DNA of 64,000 nt from UBA4416 sp044238845 (GTDB lineage Bacteria > Bacteroidota > Bacteroidia > B-17B0 > Aurantibacillaceae): NCBI GenBank assembly GCA_044238845.1, contig JBIICN010000015.1, forward strand, positions 1 through 64,000, read 5' to 3'. Below, piece after piece: positions 62,401 to 64,000 of this stretch. Each line of letters begins with the position of its first letter. Positions within the stretch are counted from its first letter, which is position 1. A model generated the notes under the pieces. It was given only the letters and a program-made list of their open reading frames with translations, ran no database searches and was not told the origin of the DNA. The position numbers and the translations under genes are program-made.

Positions 62401-64000
62401 TTGTATTAATAATTCATCTACTTTACTTTCGGGTATTGTTTCGGGGCCTACAAATACTGGATACTGGTCTGGCGGTTTGGGAACTTTTAACCCAGATAGT
62501 TCTGTGTTAGGTGCAATATATACGCCAAGCGCTTCTGAAATTGCATCAGGGTTTGTAAACTTATTTTTAAATTCAAGCAATAACGGAAATTGCAATCAAG
62601 TTAGAGATACAATACTTATTAACTTTACAAATGCTCCAGTTGCAAATGCAGGCTTAAATTTATCTGTATGTAAAAACAACGCAACAATTTCTCTTTCGGG
62701 TATTGTAACAGGTCCAACTACAACAGGTATTTGGAGCGGTGCAACAGGATCTTTTAATCCCAACAATTCTGTATTAAGTGCAACATATACCCCAAGTAAT
62801 GCTGAATTGGCTGCTGGTTTTGCAAATTTAATTTTAAGTTCAACTAATAACGGTACTTGTAACCAAGCAGTTGATACAGTAGTTATATCGTTCACAGGTT
62901 CTCCAATAGTTGCTATTGGTCCAGATATATCAGTTTGTGTAAATAATGCTACGGTTGCAATTAATGGTTCAGTTACAATTGGAGCTACTTCTGGAATTTG
63001 GTCGGGTGGTTTAGGTACATTTAATCCTGGCAATGCAGCGCTTAGTACAACATATACACCAACACCCGCCGAACTATTAGCTGGATTTACAACTTTAGTT
63101 CTATCATCTACAAATAATGGAAACTGCAATCAAGTAAAAGATAGTATTTTAATTAGTTTCACGAATGCTCCAACAGTTGATGCTGGTTTTAATTTATCTG
63201 CATGTGCAAATAATCCATTAAGTATTTTATCTGGTAATATAACCGGACCAACTATCACTGGCTATTGGTCGGGTGGTACTGGAACTTATAGTCCAGATAG
63301 CTCTGTTCTTGGAGCAACTTATAGCCCAAGTGCCGCCGAAATTTCAGCAGGATTTGCAAACCTTATTTTAAATTCTTCAAATAACGGCAACTGTAGCCAA
63401 GCTAAAGATACAGTGGTTATTAATTTCACAAACGCTCCTTTAGTAAATGCAGGGATTGATTTATCTATATGTAAAAACAATGCAAGTGCACCACTTTCTG
63501 GCTTAATAACTGGGGCAACAACAACAGGTGTTTGGACTGGTGGAACTGGAACTTTTAGCCCTAATAATACGGCGTTAACAGGATTATATACGCCTAGTGC
63601 CGCCGAAATTGCAGCAGGATTTACAAATTTAATTTTAAGTTCAACCAACAATGGAACTTGTTTACAAGAAGTAGATACCTTTAAAATAGTATTTACAAGT
63701 GCTCCTTTGGTAGCAGTAGGGCCGAATATTTCGGTATGCGCAAATAATGCATCTGTATCAGTTACAGGGACTGTAACTGCTGGATCAACCTCAGGTGTTT
63801 GGTCATCAACAGGTTCTGGGTTATTTTCACCATCAACTTCGTCCTTAAACACAATTTATCAATTAAGTCCGTCAGATATAGCAGTTGGAACAGTTAGTAT
63901 AAAATTAACATCAACCAATAATGGTAATTGTAATTCAGTAAATGATAGTTTGATTATAAATGTCACTCCAAGTCCAATTGTTGATGCTGGTACTAATGAC
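59420..64000 (+). CDS. second giant secreted repeat protein, runs off window end
   Basis: The frame starts at ATG 59420, overlapping the PorP/SprF gene by 20 bp, and stays open to 64000 (1527 codons) without a stop. After a signal peptide (MKKVLNRLLLILLVLSSKS) comes an IgGFc-binding-like domain paralogous to that of the first giant (QIDTVFWFAAPW, RGLKITSDFPITAIYEV, QIVVVASQNGTIIWVTP). From about residue 453 there are at least twelve 89-residue repeats of the same family, each with two Cys. The C-terminus is not in view. By analogy it should end in a T9SS type B signal. It shares a probable message with PorP/SprF. Confidence 0.9.
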   Translation, partial: MKKVLNRLLLILLVLSSKSVISQIDTVFWFAAPWVTTGHANNVPVVLRLSSFNNATTVRVRQPAGSFDTTFVIPANSLVSESLSHLINQIENVPADVTHNRGLKITSDFPITAIYEVVTVVNNPETYSLKGQNGLGLEFVCPFQTKGDNGNYTPAPKSQIVVVASQNGTIIWVTPRCNVVGHAANVTYSVALNAGQSYNIENVTRFTTVSGQNLSGTIVVSNKPISVTVSDDSVQGVSGCRDLMGDQIVPVEVVGTEYIINKGGLNAAQFEGAYIVATQNFTQITINDGGVTNVLLNRGDTYFYNTINPLTYITGDKPVYVIHVSGFGCELGEAILPPLSCAGSDQVSFTRTNSQTFILNILCKTVATGNFLLNGSNLLVPASGFTVVPGTGGVWSGFQRSYTVGEIGASATNLLRNTHPTDSLFAMGVINGGASSGCLYHYMSSFLRKVYTNAGIDKNICTETTTISLNGTVDGGTTTGIWTTPDGTGTFGNSSSLNTTYTLSSNDLNQSQIKFILSSTGNCASIKDTSVVNIFKSPIVDAGAGITLCKNNISLVPLNGSLQLAAGANWTSSGTGSFGNSGALNTTYLPSLSDLAADSVTIKLTSTGSLNSCPNRYDSLKIRFTNAPVVTMGSNLSVCANNATVAISGSVTVGSTTGIWGGGTGAYSPSSAALSSTYTPTPTEIASGSVYLVLASSNNGNCKQVSDSILITFTGAPIVSAGANLTACENNPNTSLSGSVTGPTSTGIWAGGTGTFTPNNTVLNSLYSPSAAEIAAGSVSLTLISTNNGNCNQNIDDIIINFTSAPTVIAGTNVTVCKNNAEALISGLISGPTTTGIWSGASGTFNPNNTTLTGTYTPSNAELIAGFADLILTSTNNGFCNQVMDTVRILFTDAPIVATGPNISVCANNPTVAITASVTAGSTTGIWSGGNGTFNASNTSLSIVYIPTPAEILTGSANLVLTSTNNGNCNQEKDSVLIIFTNSPVVNAGNNLISCINNSSTLLSGIVSGPTNTGYWSGGLGTFNPDSSVLGAIYTPSASEIASGFVNLFLNSSNNGNCNQVRDTILINFTNAPVANAGLNLSVCKNNATISLSGIVTGPTTTGIWSGATGSFNPNNSVLSATYTPSNAELAAGFANLILSSTNNGTCNQAVDTVVISFTGSPIVAIGPDISVCVNNATVAINGSVTIGATSGIWSGGLGTFNPGNAALSTTYTPTPAELLAGFTTLVLSSTNNGNCNQVKDSILISFTNAPTVDAGFNLSACANNPLSILSGNITGPTITGYWSGGTGTYSPDSSVLGATYSPSAAEISAGFANLILNSSNNGNCSQAKDTVVINFTNAPLVNAGIDLSICKNNASAPLSGLITGATTTGVWTGGTGTFSPNNTALTGLYTPSAAEIAAGFTNLILSSTNNGTCLQEVDTFKIVFTSAPLVAVGPNISVCANNASVSVTGTVTAGSTSGVWSSTGSGLFSPSTSSLNTIYQLSPSDIAVGTVSIKLTSTNNGNCNSVNDSLIINVTPSPIVDAGTND
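60776..64000 (+). repeat. twelve or more tandem 89-residue protein repeats
   Basis: Boundaries fall at 60776 and 61040 (repeats of 264 and 270 bp), then every 267 bp from 61310 to 63713. The twelfth copy is 270 bp and a thirteenth begins at 63983. The core motifs (CANN/CKNN, TTGIW, STNNGNC) match those of the first giant. Copies at 61310, 62111, 62912 and 63713 share GPNISVCANN-type openings. Confidence 0.92.

Noticed and set aside
60742..63852. Minus-strand open frames of 60-177 codons opposite the second giant gene
   Set aside because: Same shadow effect, while the plus-strand frame is continuous and fits the repeat family.
1..64000. tRNA, rRNA, CRISPR, insertion-sequence or prophage genes
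   Set aside because: I looked at the gaps and found no cloverleaf-like, rRNA-like or transposase-like sequence. Small or divergent RNAs could be missed by eye.

Overview
The window is AT-rich, gene-dense bacterial DNA that fits the phylum Bacteroidota (Bacteroidetes). The signs are PorP/SprF and a type B type IX secretion system (T9SS) C-terminal domain, a FadL-type outer-membrane protein, DUF6089 and HTH_34 family proteins, BshA (bacillithiol), a short prolyl-tRNA synthetase, promoters of the TTTG-N19-TAnnTTTG kind, and start codons without clear Shine-Dalgarno sequences. I cannot resolve the genus or family. No rRNA, tRNA, CRISPR array, insertion sequence or phage gene was recognised.

Layout. 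Positions 1-5710 are a run of minus-strand genes: a membrane protein, a winged-helix regulator, two Coq4-like proteins bracketing another membrane protein, a DUF4173-like membrane protein, a small membrane protein, a DUF1361 gene split by an in-frame stop, and the start of a secreted protein leaving the window. Dispersed intergenic repeats lie among them. Positions 5815-9377 hold ruvX, a FadL-like porin and a Tyr/Asn/Gly-rich lipoprotein. Positions 9511-14905 are a plus-strand block: proS, gpmA, a HAD hydrolase, map, a lipoprotein and two secreted proteins. Positions 15212-26316 mix envelope genes (DUF6089 barrel, M48 protease, other secreted proteins) with an operon of a PaaK-like ligase, a WG-repeat protein and a PlsC-like acyltransferase. 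Positions 26413-30529 look like a surface-glycan or lipid-modification patch: three methyltransferase-like proteins and a GT39-like membrane transferase. Positions 30526-38339 hold a sodium symporter, a GNAT acyltransferase, the EngB GTPase, an M16 protease and bshA. Positions 38457-42509 are an unusual operon: a Lys-rich secreted peptide, a trypsin-like protease with a barrel-like C-terminal half, and a TPR/SpoIIE-type phosphatase. A C45-type Ntn hydrolase and a lipoprotein follow on the minus strand.

Positions 45707-52387 are a tripartite RND efflux operon headed by its TetR regulator. Divergent from it, positions 52553-64000 hold two giant secreted proteins flanking a PorP/SprF protein. 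Both giants share an IgGFc-binding-like N-terminal domain and then carry about a dozen 89-residue repeats each. The repeats keep an exact 267-bp period over nine successive intervals in each gene, and are organised at a higher level in blocks of three (801 bp). The first giant is complete and ends in three PKD domains and a T9SS type B signal. The second runs off the end of the window.

The strongest leads are the 801-bp super-repeat in both giants, the twin Coq4-like genes in a presumably menaquinone-based organism, the protease-barrel/phosphatase operon, the nonsense codon in the DUF1361 gene, and three convergent gene pairs whose stop codons interlock on the same TTAA.
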